Shown here: one piece after another, positions 1-8,698 of the stretch
Layout: the number at the start of each line of letters is the position of its first letter
How positions within the stretch are numbered: position 1 is the stretch's first letter
NCBI RefSeq assembly: GCF_042684485.1
Contig: NZ_JBHULM010000011.1
Coordinates: 434,001 to 498,000 of the forward strand
Direction of reading: 5' to 3'
Source: Oceanihabitans gracilariae
GTDB taxonomy: Bacteria; Bacteroidota; Bacteroidia; Flavobacteriales; Flavobacteriaceae
Length of the DNA: 64,000 nucleotides
The notes under the pieces: generated by a model
Told to the model about the DNA's origin: nothing
Seen by the model: the letters and a program-made list of their open reading frames with translations, nothing else
Databases searched by the model: none
Translations under genes and position numbers: made by a program

Positions 1-1818
1 GCGTACCATTTTTTAGGACATTCACAAATGATGTTAGGTCAATTTGATGAAGCTAACAAAACCTTACAAGAAGGTTTAGAGGTATCTCTTAAAAATGAAT
101 ATTATACAGGTATTGCTGAAATTTACGGAGACTTAGGAAACCTAAATAACAACTTAGGAAATACGAATACTGCTTTAGAGTATCATTTTAAAGCCCTTGA
201 ATATGCTGAAAAACATAATATTTATGTAGAATATGCAAGAGCAAAAATTAATATTGGTGAAATATATGAAGCGCAAGGAAAGTATAAACTTAGTATAGAA
301 ACTTTTGAAAAGGCACTAAACTTTTGTGTAGCACATCATTTTGCAGGATTTAAATCTTCTATCTATGAAAGTCTTGGTGATGTAAACATTACTATTAAAG
401 AATATGAAACTGCAAAAAAAAACTATACCACAGCAGTAGACTATGCTAAACGCCTTAATAACAATAACAGATTAATAAATTCTTTAAACAAATTAGGTAT
501 ATTACACCTAGAGCTTAACAGTCTAGACAAGGCACTAGATTTTCACAACCAAGCTTTACATGTTGCCACCACTAGTAAAGCCTATACATTAGAGGCAAAA
601 ACAAGAGCTAATTTAGCAAACGTACTACTACAACTAAACAAAACAGATAAAGCCTTAGAGCATATTACGCTGGCTCTACATCAATTTGAAACTTTAAAAA
701 TAAAAGACAATTTAGATAATGCCTATATCATTACTGCTAAAATATACCACAAATTAAACAGAAAAAAAGAAAGCCATACATACTACAAAAAAGCCTATGA
801 ACTTGCTAAAAACACAAACCACATTAACACGCTAAAGTTAGCAAGTTATAGTTTAGCAATGGCCTATGAAGAAAGTGGAGATTTATTAAATGCTATTAAA
901 TACCATAAAGAATATAACACCTATAGCAATCAAATAAGAAATGAAGATGGTATAAAACAAATTATCCGTCTTGAAATGCAGGATGTTTACAAAAAGAAAT
1001 CGTTAACAGATAGTATTAATAAAGCAAACGAAATCAAGCTACTTCAATATGAATATGACAAAAAAGAAGAACGTAATAAACTAAGAAATTATACCGCAAT
1101 TTTCAGTATAATAATTCTTTTAGCAGTAGTGCTATGTATTGCTTATTTTTATAATCAAAAAAAGAAAATTGCTGCGGTACTTTCTAAAAAAAACAAAGCT
1201 ATTAGAGTAGCTTTAAACGATAAAGAAATTTTATTAAAAGAAGTACATCATCGTGTTAAAAACAATATGCAAGTAGTATCTTCCTTATTATATTTAAAAT
1301 CTAAAAACACCGAAGATAAAATTGCCAAAGAAGCATTAATAGATAGCAAAAAAAGAATAGACGCTATGCAATTGGTACATCAAAAAATGTATCAAAAAGG
1401 AAACTATCAACAAATTGATGTTTTAGAATATTTTAATGACATTGTTACTCTTTTATTGCAACCCATTAAAGCACCAGAAGATTGTTTTACTGTGCATGGT
1501 GAAGAACTGTGGTTAGATGTAGAACAAACACAAGCATTAGGTTTTATTTTACACGAATTGATTGCGAATAGTATAAAATATGCTTGGAATAAAACAGACA
1601 CTAAAAAAGTAGACATTAGTATTATAAAAACAAATAACGAAATTCAATTTAGTTATTCTGATAATGGTAAAGGTTTACCTGAAAATTTTGATATAACAAC
1701 AACCAAATCTTTTGGTATGAAGTTAATCTATTCGCTATCAACAAGACAATTACTTGGTAAAACACAAATTAGTAATACCAACGGATTTACTATAAACATA
1801 ACATTTCATGCCAGATAA
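1..1818 (+). CDS. TPR-domain sensor histidine kinase (HisKA_2 type), 5' end cut by window edge
   Basis: The frame is open from base 1, so the true start lies outside the window; the first internal ATG is at 28 and residues below are counted from it. About seven TPR-like helical repeats fill residues 10-320, then a single membrane segment near 353-377. The kinase core follows: an HxxVKNN-type phosphoacceptor region of the HisKA_2/HWE-like class with H407-H408, an N box around HELIANS (509-515) and a G1 box DNGKGL starting at D545. It probably autophosphorylates and passes phosphate to the LytTR regulator whose ATG overlaps its 3' end by 11 bp. The input signal is unknown; exported TPR sensors of this layout are common in Bacteroidota. 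I see no sign of decay apart from the edge truncation. Confidence 0.9.
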   Translation, partial: AYHFLGHSQMMLGQFDEANKTLQEGLEVSLKNEYYTGIAEIYGDLGNLNNNLGNTNTALEYHFKALEYAEKHNIYVEYARAKINIGEIYEAQGKYKLSIETFEKALNFCVAHHFAGFKSSIYESLGDVNITIKEYETAKKNYTTAVDYAKRLNNNNRLINSLNKLGILHLELNSLDKALDFHNQALHVATTSKAYTLEAKTRANLANVLLQLNKTDKALEHITLALHQFETLKIKDNLDNAYIITAKIYHKLNRKKESHTYYKKAYELAKNTNHINTLKLASYSLAMAYEESGDLLNAIKYHKEYNTYSNQIRNEDGIKQIIRLEMQDVYKKKSLTDSINKANEIKLLQYEYDKKEERNKLRNYTAIFSIIILLAVVLCIAYFYNQKKKIAAVLSKKNKAIRVALNDKEILLKEVHHRVKNNMQVVSSLLYLKSKNTEDKIAKEALIDSKKRIDAMQLVHQKMYQKGNYQQIDVLEYFNDIVTLLLQPIKAPEDCFTVHGEELWLDVEQTQALGFILHELIANSIKYAWNKTDTKKVDISIIKTNNEIQFSYSDNGKGLPENFDITTTKSFGMKLIYSLSTRQLLGKTQISNTNGFTINITFHAR

Positions 1819-2506
1819 AACAAAATCAAAAGTCTTAATTGTTGATGATGATGTATTCATCTCAGAACAACTTAATAGCATATTAGAAGATTTGGGTTAT
1901 CAGGTTTCAGATATAGCTTTCAATGCAGAAAGCGCCATACACTCTTTAAAAACAAATCCTCCAGACATTGCAATATTAGATATAAATATGCATGGCAGAA
2001 ATCAAGGATTTGAAATTGCCAAATACATCAAAGACAATGTAAATATTCCATTTATATTCTTAACCTCTTTTGCTGATGAATCTACCGTTAATGAAGCATC
2101 TAAACTAACTCCAGATAGTTATTTACTAAAACCTTTTAATGAGGCTACCATATTTTCTACTTTAAATATAGTACTTCAAAGACATCATAAAAACAACAGC
2201 TATTTTAATATTAAAATAGGTCATGAAATACATAAAGTAAAAGATAGTGATTTACTTTTTATAATGTCTTCAGATAAATATATAGAAATACATACCAAAA
2301 CAAAAAAGTACTTAAAAAGAGACACTATAAATAGCTTTCTTCAACAAAATGAGCAGAAAGGAATTTGTCGTGTACACAGATCATACGCTGTTAAATTAGA
2401 TAATATTGACAGTGTAAAAGGATCTATCATACACATAAACAACCTAGAAATACCTATATCAAACACATATAAACAAGATTTTAAAAACGCCTACAATCAG
2501 CTTTAA
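1808..2506 (+). CDS. LytTR-family response regulator
   Basis: A 232-residue protein with an N-terminal receiver domain (acidic cluster D13-D15, phosphoacceptor D58 in an ILDIN context, conserved Lys in a LLKPF motif) and a C-terminal LytTR DNA-binding domain (about 135-232, with the typical RVHRSYAVK strand). Its ATG lies inside the end of the kinase gene, so the two are translationally coupled and very likely cognate. LytTR regulators bind direct repeats upstream of target genes. The targets are not visible here; the only gene immediately downstream on this strand is a very small membrane protein. Confidence 0.93.
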   Translation: MPDKTKSKVLIVDDDVFISEQLNSILEDLGYQVSDIAFNAESAIHSLKTNPPDIAILDINMHGRNQGFEIAKYIKDNVNIPFIFLTSFADESTVNEASKLTPDSYLLKPFNEATIFSTLNIVLQRHHKNNSYFNIKIGHEIHKVKDSDLLFIMSSDKYIEIHTKTKKYLKRDTINSFLQQNEQKGICRVHRSYAVKLDNIDSVKGSIIHINNLEIPISNTYKQDFKNAYNQL

Positions 2507-2668
2507 CGTCTAAAAACGCATATTATTTAACGGTGTTCTGTTTAAAAACTCCGTTTAAGCGTATTTGTAACTTTACTTTCTACGTACAAAACTCATCACT
2601 TCACGACATTTTTTTTTACATCTTGCATTATTGCGTTAATATTGTTTTAAATATTGACCTACTTACTT

Positions 2669-2845
2669 GTGAAAAAAAACAACTTCTTGTTTATTGTATT
2701 AATAGTGTTTGCAATAGCACTTGTAACAGCACAAATCATGTTGCTTTTCGATATCAACTTAAATAGCTCAGTAGACACTAGAAGTACAGATGATTACAAC
2801 CGTAATTACACTTCTAGAAATAATAAACCCATCGTTAATTACTAA
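2669..2845 (+). CDS. small single-pass membrane protein, unknown function
   Basis: I do not recognise this 58-residue product. I chose the GTG at 2669 because it gives a clean start MKKNNFLF leading directly into a hydrophobic helix (residues 5-28); an in-frame TTG at 2654 would only add five residues. The tail (29-58) is polar, rich in Asn, Asp, Arg, Ser and Thr, and ends in NY. It lies 160 bp after the LytTR regulator on the same strand and before a strong hairpin at 3043. The Lys-then-hydrophobic layout argues for a real signal-anchor protein, but no start signal is strong and nothing else proves expression. Confidence 0.45.
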   Translation: MKKNNFLFIVLIVFAIALVTAQIMLLFDINLNSSVDTRSTDDYNRNYTSRNNKPIVNY

Positions 2846-3042
2846 TTGGCATGTATAGTAATTTTCTAGCATTACAGTATAAAATTGGTGTTAATTCCAT
2901 AGGAACAAAAAGCAGTATTAGTACTAAATTATCTACATCACTAAATCTAAGAGACCATTGTAAATAAATATTATGTGTTTCAAAAAATATATAAAATAAT
3001 TAGGGGTACTTTTTATTGTAGGAAATAAAAGGTAAACTTGAA

Positions 3043-3070
3043 GGATGCTTTAGTAAAGCATCCTTTTTTT
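3043..3070 (+). terminator. intrinsic terminator
   Basis: The arms GGATGCTT (3043-3050) and AAGCATCC (3056-3063) form a perfect stem around a TAGTA loop, followed by an unbroken T run. It would end transcription from the two-component system and small membrane protein side and insulate fabD. Confidence 0.85.
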
Positions 3071-3133
3071 CTATATTAAAAACACAAATTAAAGCAGTGA
3101 ATATATATGCAAGTAGCTTTAATAAATTATTAC

Positions 3134-3141
3134 TATTTTTG
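3134..3141 (+). promoter_or_regulatory. putative Bacteroidota -7 promoter box for fabD-lspA
   Basis: TATTTTTG matches the Bacteroidota housekeeping -7 consensus TAnnTTTG and ends 20 bp before the fabD ATG. No convincing TTG at the usual -33 distance is obvious, so the call rests on the -7 box and its position. Confidence 0.5.
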
Positions 3142-3161
3142 CATCTTAAATTTAGATATCA

Positions 3162-4055
3162 ATGAACGCATATATATTTCCAGGTCAAGGAGCACAATTT
3201 TCAGGAATGGGTTTAGACCTTTACGAAAACTCACCAGAAGCACAACATTTATTTGAAGATGCTAATGCAATATTAGGATTCAACATTACAGACACCATGT
3301 TTGAAGGTACTGCTGAAGCACTAAAAGAAACCAAAGTAACACAACCTGCTATATTTTTACATTCTGTAATTTTAGCTAAAACTCTAGGAGAAAATTTTAA
3401 ACCAGATATGGTTGCTGGTCATTCTCTTGGTGAATTTTCTGCCTTAGTTGCAAATGGCGCTTTAACTTTTGAAGACGGTTTACGCTTAGTATCAAAACGT
3501 GCTATAGCAATGCAAAAAGCCTGCGAGTTACAACCTAGTACTATGGCTGCTGTTTTAGGCTTAGAAGATAAACTAGTAGAAGATATTTGTACTAAAACCG
3601 AAGGTATTGTAGTTGCAGCAAATTATAACTGTCCAGGACAACTAGTTATTTCTGGAGAAATTGAAGCTATTAATCGTGCTTGTGAAGCAATGAAAGAAGC
3701 AGGAGCAAGACGTGCTTTAGTGCTTCCTGTTGGAGGCGCTTTTCATTCACCAATGATGGAACCTGCTAGAGAAGAATTAGCTGCAGCAATTGAAAACACT
3801 ACATTTAGCAAACCTAATTGCCCAATTTATCAAAATGTTACTGCAAGTGCAGTTATAAACGAAACCGAAATAAAAACAAATTTAATTTCACAACTAACAG
3901 CTCCTGTACGTTGGACACAATCTGTACAACAAATGATAACGGATGGCGCTACTTTATTTACAGAAGTTGGTCCTGGAAAAGTATTACAAGGCTTAGTTAA
4001 AAAAATTAATAGAGAAGCACAAACTGCTGCTGCATCTATAGAAACTAAAGCATAA
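3162..4055 (+). CDS. fabD: malonyl-CoA:ACP transacylase FabD
   Basis: A 297-residue cytosolic enzyme of full family length. It moves the malonyl group from CoA to acyl carrier protein, supplying the extender unit for type II fatty acid synthesis. Visible motifs are the N-terminal GQGAQ (about 9-13), the nucleophile elbow GHSLGE with Ser88, and the catalytic His195 in a GAFHSPMM context. The start at 3162 gives the standard MNAYIFPGQG opening. Its TAA overlaps the lspA ATG by one base, so the two are co-transcribed and coupled, linking lipid synthesis to lipoprotein maturation. Confidence 0.97.
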   Translation: MNAYIFPGQGAQFSGMGLDLYENSPEAQHLFEDANAILGFNITDTMFEGTAEALKETKVTQPAIFLHSVILAKTLGENFKPDMVAGHSLGEFSALVANGALTFEDGLRLVSKRAIAMQKACELQPSTMAAVLGLEDKLVEDICTKTEGIVVAANYNCPGQLVISGEIEAINRACEAMKEAGARRALVLPVGGAFHSPMMEPAREELAAAIENTTFSKPNCPIYQNVTASAVINETEIKTNLISQLTAPVRWTQSVQQMITDGATLFTEVGPGKVLQGLVKKINREAQTAAASIETKA

Positions 4056-4534
4056 TGAAACGTTCTTTATTTATTACATTTTTAATTGTTTTTAATATTG
4101 TAATTGATCAGCTTTCTAAAATTTGGACACGAGAAAACGTTACAAGAGGAAGTAAAACTGAAATTATTGGTGATTTTTTCACCTTGCATAATGTAGAAAA
4201 TTCAGGTGCATTTTTAGGTATGGGAAGCGATTTAAACCCTACAATGCGTGCTATTTTTTTACTGATTATTCCTGTTTCTGTTATGGCCTATGTTTTGTAT
4301 TTAATTTTTAAAAACAAAAATCTAGACACCTTTTCTTTAATAGGTTTCTGTTGTATTTTAGGTGGAGGAATAGCAAATATATACGATAGATTTATGTATG
4401 GTTCTGTAACCGATATGTTTCATATAGATCTTGGCGGTGTTTTTAGAACCGGAATTTTTAACGTTGCAGATATGTCTGTTATGCTAGGTTTAGGATTACT
4501 GATTCTTGGTAATTTTAAAAAGAAAGAAGCATAA
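4055..4534 (+). CDS. lspA: lipoprotein signal peptidase LspA
   Basis: A 159-residue inner-membrane aspartyl protease that cleaves prolipoprotein signal peptides before the lipidated Cys. Four hydrophobic segments are visible. The catalytic pair is D120 (in a SVTDM motif after the NIYDRF signature) and D139 (in FNVAD). The NSGAFLGMG loop is the usual conserved stretch after the first helix. The ATG at 4055 overlaps the fabD stop. Its clients include lipoproteins in this window (lipobox proteins at 8738, 24993 and 49577). A strong terminator follows 20 bp downstream. Confidence 0.97.
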   Translation: MKRSLFITFLIVFNIVIDQLSKIWTRENVTRGSKTEIIGDFFTLHNVENSGAFLGMGSDLNPTMRAIFLLIIPVSVMAYVLYLIFKNKNLDTFSLIGFCCILGGGIANIYDRFMYGSVTDMFHIDLGGVFRTGIFNVADMSVMLGLGLLILGNFKKKEA

Positions 4535-4546
4535 AAAATTAATCTT

Positions 4547-4583
4547 AAAAAAAAAGCCTCGAAATAATTCGAGGCTTTTTTTT
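4547..4583. terminator. bidirectional intrinsic terminator between lspA and the small minus-strand gene
   Basis: The arms GCCTCGAA (4556-4563) and TTCGAGGC (4568-4575) flank a 4-nt loop, with an A run before and a T run after. It therefore works in both directions for two converging genes. Confidence 0.9.
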
Positions 4584-4774
4584 TATCTACTTAAGACACA
4601 ATCTTCACAGTCTTTTACTTTTCCGTAATAGGTTTCTCTGTATTTGTGTAGCGTTTTTATAGGAATACCTAGCAGTTGCTTTTTAATATACGTTACTTTG
4701 GCATTTACACGTCCCATTTTAGGAGCGAATCTGTTTTCTTGTCTTGTCTGACGTTTTACTGTAATCAATTTCAT
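4583..4774 (-). CDS. 63-residue basic protein with C-terminal CxxC, unknown
   Basis: I do not recognise the family. I chose the ATG at 4774, which gives MKLITVKRQT, over a longer version starting at 4822 whose extra 16 residues look like upstream noise. The product is strongly basic in its first 50 residues (many Lys and Arg), has no signal peptide or membrane segment, and ends with a CEDC pair four residues before the C-terminus (VLSR). The paired cysteines suggest metal binding or a thiol function, but with only one pair it would have to dimerise to make a four-Cys site. It stops right at a bidirectional terminator shared with lspA. Confidence 0.6.
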   Translation of the reverse strand: MKLITVKRQTRQENRFAPKMGRVNAKVTYIKKQLLGIPIKTLHKYRETYYGKVKDCEDCVLSR

Positions 4775-4937
4775 TGTTTTATCATTTTCATTCTTTACAA
4801 AGAACGCAATAATATTAACCAATCACGAATAGATAACATTAAATTATTGTTAATCAAGATATTAATACAGATACTTTAATCATATAAGAGAAATATTACA
4901 AAATTTATAAGAGAAAGTATTTATAATTTAATATTTA

Positions 4938-5957
4938 CTAATCCGCTTTTAAGCTTTGTTGCCATTTCCATGCAGAAAGCATTGCATCATCTAAAGACAG
5001 TTCGGTTTTCCAACCTAAAGTGGCATTTGCCTTTTTAGTATCTGCATAAGCAGAAGTAATATCTCCTTCTCTTCTATCTACCATTTTATAATTTAGCTTT
5101 TGTCCAGAAACACGCTCAAAAGATTTAATTACCTCCAAAACAGAGCTACCAATACCTGTTCCTAGATTAAAAGTTTGATAGTTTGTTTCATTCTTTTTCT
5201 CTATCAACTGTTTTACTGCTGCTACGTGTGCTTTTGCTAAATCTACAACATGAATATAATCTCTTATACAAGTACCATCAGGTGTAGGATAATCACTACC
5301 AAAAACAGATAATTCTTCTCTTAAACCTATTGCTGTTTGCGTAATATATGGTATTAAATTTTGCGGCACTCCTTTAGGTAGCTCTCCAATATGAATACTT
5401 TCATGCGCTCCTATAGGGTTAAAATAACGCAAAGAAATAGCCTGTATATTACTATTTACTTTACAAGCATCTTGTATTATTTCTTCGCCAATTTGTTTTG
5501 TATTTCCGTAAGGAGATTCTGCAACCTGTATTGGGGAACTTTCGGTTATAGGCATTTTTTCTGCTTGACCATAAACAGTACATGAAGAACTAAATATAAA
5601 ATTAGCTACTTTCAATTTTTCTAATTCTTGAAGTACATAAACCAATGTATTAATATTATTTTCATAATACATTAAAGGTTTTTTCACACTCTCTCCTACT
5701 GCTTTAGATGCTGCAAAATGTATAACACCTTCAATATCTTGATGTGCTTTAAAAAATGCTTGTACTTTTAATTTATCTTTTAAATCTAATTGCTCAAATA
5801 TTGGTTTTATTCCTGTAATTGCAACAATTCCGTCTAAAACCTCTATAGAAGAATTAGAAAGATTATCTATTATTACAACTTGGTATCCTTCTTTTTGAAG
5901 TTCTACAACTGTATGAGATCCTATAAAACCTAAACCTCCTGTTACTAATATTTTCAT
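4938..5957 (-). CDS. galE: UDP-glucose 4-epimerase GalE
   Basis: A 339-residue short-chain dehydrogenase/reductase family enzyme, full length. It interconverts UDP-glucose and UDP-galactose using bound NAD. The N-terminal Rossmann motif GGLGFIG (7-13), a Ser cluster at 123-125 and the catalytic Y150xxxK154 match GalE spacing. It follows a sugar-nucleotide aminotransferase gene on the same strand, with a 101-bp gap occupied by a palindromic dispersed repeat, so it probably supplies activated sugars for surface polysaccharide. Some homologues also act on UDP-GlcNAc; the sequence alone does not decide substrate range. Confidence 0.95.
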   Translation of the reverse strand: MKILVTGGLGFIGSHTVVELQKEGYQVVIIDNLSNSSIEVLDGIVAITGIKPIFEQLDLKDKLKVQAFFKAHQDIEGVIHFAASKAVGESVKKPLMYYENNINTLVYVLQELEKLKVANFIFSSSCTVYGQAEKMPITESSPIQVAESPYGNTKQIGEEIIQDACKVNSNIQAISLRYFNPIGAHESIHIGELPKGVPQNLIPYITQTAIGLREELSVFGSDYPTPDGTCIRDYIHVVDLAKAHVAAVKQLIEKKNETNYQTFNLGTGIGSSVLEVIKSFERVSGQKLNYKMVDRREGDITSAYADTKKANATLGWKTELSLDDAMLSAWKWQQSLKAD

Positions 5958-5969
5958 TGGCCTCTATTT

Positions 5970-6057
5970 GCGTTAAGGATGGTAGCGGTATCCTTTTTTT
6001 GCTTGCATATATGGCAAAAAAAGATTTTAGCGTACAGCCTGACCCTTGTGGTAACGC
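5970..6057. repeat. palindromic dispersed repeat, copy 1
   Basis: The 88-bp element begins GCGTTA and ends TAACGC, so its tips are inverted. It holds an internal GGAT...ATCC hairpin, a T run, an A run and the conserved end GACCCTTGTGGTAACGC on the plus strand. A second diverged copy is at 44275-44353. It fills the gap between the aminotransferase stop (6059-6061) and galE, inside what would otherwise be one operon. From memory, similar elements recur between genes in many Flavobacteriaceae; the two copies here are seen directly. Confidence 0.85.
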
Positions 6058-6058
6058 C

Positions 6059-7216
6059 CTAATTATTTGCTATAAATTCTTTAATTTTATTGGTGATAAA
6101 CTCTATTTGTTCATCTTCTAACTCGGTATGCATTGGTAAAGAAATTACCTCTTTTACTAATTGGTTAGTAACCGTAAAATCTGCTTCGTTATACCTCGTA
6201 TCTTTATATGCTTTTTGATTGTGTAACGGAATTGGATAATACACACCACAAGGAATATCATGGCTATTTAAGTACTTTACTAAACCGTCTCTATCTACAT
6301 TATTTAGCTTTAAAGTATATTGATGAAAAACGTGACAATCACAATCTTCACAAATGGAAGTACAGTTTTTAGACACCTGTGGTGTTGTTATATTTGGTAT
6401 TGCTTCTAAAGCCTTGTTATATTTTCTTGCTGCAGATTGTCTTGCTTTATTATACGTATCTAAAAATGGTAATTTTGCATTTAATACTGCTGCTTGTATA
6501 GAATCTAATCTAGAGTTTACACCTACAACATCATGATGATAACGTTCATACATACCATGATTTACAATTCCTCTAATAGTATGAGCTAAGGCATCATCAT
6601 TTGTAAAAATTGCTCCTCCATCTCCATAACATCCTAAGTTTTTAGATGGAAAAAAAGAAGTAGACGCTACATGACCAATGGTTCCAGATTTTGCCTTGTC
6701 TCCATTAGCATAGGTATACGTTGCTCCAATTGCTTGTGCATTATCTTCTATAACATATAGATTATGTGCTTCAGCAATTTTCATGATTTCTTCCATATTA
6801 GCACATTGTCCAAATAAATGTACAGGAACAATTGCTTTTGTTTTTGGTGTTATTGCTTTTTTAATAGCATCAACACTAATGTTAAAATCATCTGGATTTA
6901 CATCTACCAAAACTGGAGTTAATTGCAATAACGCAATTACCTCAACGGTTGCTGCAAATGTAAAATCTGAAGTAATAACCTCATCTCCTGGCTTTAAACC
7001 TAAACCCATCATTGCTATTTGTAATGCATCTGTACCATTAGCACAAGGTATTACATGTTTAACTCCTAAATATGTTTCTAAATTTTTCTGAAATTCATGA
7101 ACTTTTGGTCCATTAATAAAAGAAGCATTATCTATTATTTCTTGAATAGTTGGATTTACAACATCTTTAATACCTGCGTATTGACCCTTAAGATCAACCA
7201 TTTGAATTTTTTTCAC
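6059..7216 (-). CDS. DegT/DnrJ/EryC1/StrS family PLP-dependent sugar aminotransferase
   Basis: A 385-residue fold-type I aminotransferase that puts an amino group on a keto-sugar nucleotide. The PLP-binding Lys is K192 in FFPSKNLGCYGDGG, and the PLP-ring Asp is D158 in EDNAQAIGA. The opening MVDLKGQY and overall sequence resemble the WbpE/WlbC branch (UDP-3-keto-GlcNAc-uronate aminotransferases), though substrate is inferred. The start is a GTG at 7216; an ATG five codons later (7201) is the alternative. There is an unusual Cys cluster at about 285-295 (CTSICEDCDC) just before the VFHQY strand. With galE it points to lipopolysaccharide or capsule sugar synthesis. Confidence 0.92.
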   Translation of the reverse strand: MKKIQMVDLKGQYAGIKDVVNPTIQEIIDNASFINGPKVHEFQKNLETYLGVKHVIPCANGTDALQIAMMGLGLKPGDEVITSDFTFAATVEVIALLQLTPVLVDVNPDDFNISVDAIKKAITPKTKAIVPVHLFGQCANMEEIMKIAEAHNLYVIEDNAQAIGATYTYANGDKAKSGTIGHVASTSFFPSKNLGCYGDGGAIFTNDDALAHTIRGIVNHGMYERYHHDVVGVNSRLDSIQAAVLNAKLPFLDTYNKARQSAARKYNKALEAIPNITTPQVSKNCTSICEDCDCHVFHQYTLKLNNVDRDGLVKYLNSHDIPCGVYYPIPLHNQKAYKDTRYNEADFTVTNQLVKEVISLPMHTELEDEQIEFITNKIKEFIANN

Positions 7217-7358
7217 TTTCTTAATTTTTGAAACCTTATGCTTATAATAGGCTCATTTTTACATCACGAATTTACAAAAAACCATAACGTTTAGCAATGA
7301 AGATTAATGAATAATAAATAATTAATTAAATACTAGATATGCATATCATTTAAAAGAA

Positions 7359-8621
7359 ATGTATTTTAGCAATAAAGAAAAAATATTGGGTTTCATTTAT
7401 AACATACTTATAGCTTTAACTTCTTTTATTTTAAAAGGAGTTTCGTTATTTAACACCAAAATAAAAAAAGGGGTTGACGGAAGAAAGCAAACATTTATTG
7501 TACTAAAAAATAACATTTTAAAAACAGATAAATGCATTTGGTTTCATTGTGCTTCTTTAGGAGAATACGAACAAGGTCTACCTGTTTTTAAAAACATACG
7601 AAAACTATATCCCAATCATAAAATTGTTTTAAGCTTCTTTTCGCCTTCTGGCTATGAAATAAGAAAAAACACAGATGTTGCAGATCTTGTAATCTACCTT
7701 CCATTAGATTCTAAAAAAAATGCCAAAAAATTTATAGATCTAGTTCATCCAGAACTTACCGTTTTTGTGAAATATGATATTTGGCCTAATCTTTTAAAAG
7801 AACTAAAAAAAAGAAACCTAAAAGCCATTTTAATTTCTGCTTTATTTAGACCCAACCATTCATTTTTTAAATTTTACGGTAAAGAACAACGCAATGCCTT
7901 ATTTGCTTTTAATCATATTTTTGTTCAAAACGAAGCTTCAAAAAAGCTTTTAAACAAAATAAACTACACCAATGTAACTGTTTCTGGAGACACGCGTTTT
8001 GATCGTGTTTATAGTCAATTAGAACAAGATAACACCTTAGATTTTATTGAAGAATTTAAACAAGATAGCCTATGTATTATTGCTGGAAGCACTTGGCCTG
8101 AAGATGAAAACATTTTAATAGATTATATAAACAGTAATGCCTCTACTAAATTAAAATTCATCATTGCTCCTCATAATATTAAAGCTTCTCAAATAGATAA
8201 ATTTTGTAATCAACTACAAGTTCCTTTTGTAACATTTTCTAAAAAAGAAAATAAAGACCTATCTGTTTTTTCTGTATTTATCATGGATACTATTGGGTTA
8301 TTAACCAAAGCATACAGTTATGCAGATATTGCATACGTTGGAGGTGCCATGGGAAAAACAGGTTTACACAACACCTTAGAACCTGCCGTGTTTGGTATAC
8401 CAATAATAATAGGAAAAAACTATAAAAAATTCCCTGAAGCTTATGCTTTAATAGCAGAAAACGGAATGCTCTCTGTAAAAAACAAAAAAGAACTAGCCTT
8501 ATTTTTAGACGAATTAGCTAATAATCAAGCAAAAAGAGAAAAAATGGGAGCTCAAAACTTTAATTATATCAAAAAAAACAAGGAAGCTGTCATCCAAATC
8601 ATCAATTACATACGTAAATAG
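7359..8621 (+). CDS. waaA: 3-deoxy-D-manno-octulosonic acid (Kdo) transferase WaaA/KdtA
   Basis: A 420-residue GT30 glycosyltransferase that attaches Kdo to lipid IVA at the inner-membrane face, the first step of LPS core assembly. It has an N-terminal membrane anchor (about 10-30), the acceptor-domain motif HCASLGEYEQG with the conserved E69, the GSTWPEDE motif in the second Rossmann domain, and a C-terminal GGAMGKTGLHN/EPAVFGIP donor-binding region. Length is normal. It is divergent from the aminotransferase gene; both serve envelope glycans. Confidence 0.95.
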   Translation: MYFSNKEKILGFIYNILIALTSFILKGVSLFNTKIKKGVDGRKQTFIVLKNNILKTDKCIWFHCASLGEYEQGLPVFKNIRKLYPNHKIVLSFFSPSGYEIRKNTDVADLVIYLPLDSKKNAKKFIDLVHPELTVFVKYDIWPNLLKELKKRNLKAILISALFRPNHSFFKFYGKEQRNALFAFNHIFVQNEASKKLLNKINYTNVTVSGDTRFDRVYSQLEQDNTLDFIEEFKQDSLCIIAGSTWPEDENILIDYINSNASTKLKFIIAPHNIKASQIDKFCNQLQVPFVTFSKKENKDLSVFSVFIMDTIGLLTKAYSYADIAYVGGAMGKTGLHNTLEPAVFGIPIIIGKNYKKFPEAYALIAENGMLSVKNKKELALFLDELANNQAKREKMGAQNFNYIKKNKEAVIQIINYIRK

Positions 8622-8657
8622 ACTAATTAATTTACTAAAACAGCAATTATGTTAAAA

Positions 8658-8698
8658 TTGTTAACAAAACTTGTATGAATTTTAACAAGAAGTTGTTA
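8658..8698. promoter_or_regulatory. clustered TTGTTA/TAACAA inverted repeats upstream of the Ala-rich lipoprotein
   Basis: TTGTTAACAA (8658-8667) is a perfect 10-bp palindrome, and TAACAA-GAAG-TTGTTA (8683-8698) is a perfect inverted repeat with the same half-sites. The second overlaps a possible -7 box TATTTTCG (8697-8704), with a TTG at 8671-8673 placed 23 bp upstream. The arrangement looks like an operator covering a promoter, but the regulator is unknown. Confidence 0.45.

Larger units (their letters stand above)
2846..3161. other. 316-bp intergenic gap before fabD
   Basis: No open frame of note is present. It holds one strong intrinsic terminator (3043-3070) and, close to fabD, a Bacteroidota-type promoter box (3134-3141). 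The stretch 2850-3040 is AT-rich with no repeat or RNA family that I recognise. It is either the 3' untranslated tail of the small membrane protein transcript or a short untranslated RNA ending at the hairpin. Confidence 0.5.

Noticed and set aside
1407..1616. 69-residue minus-strand frame inside the sensor kinase gene
   Set aside because: It is opposite the conserved HATPase and dimerisation region and has no features of its own.
2846..3042. Small RNA ending at the terminator at 3043
   Set aside because: No promoter of consensus quality or known RNA family is visible; the hairpin is adequately explained as the terminator of the upstream genes.
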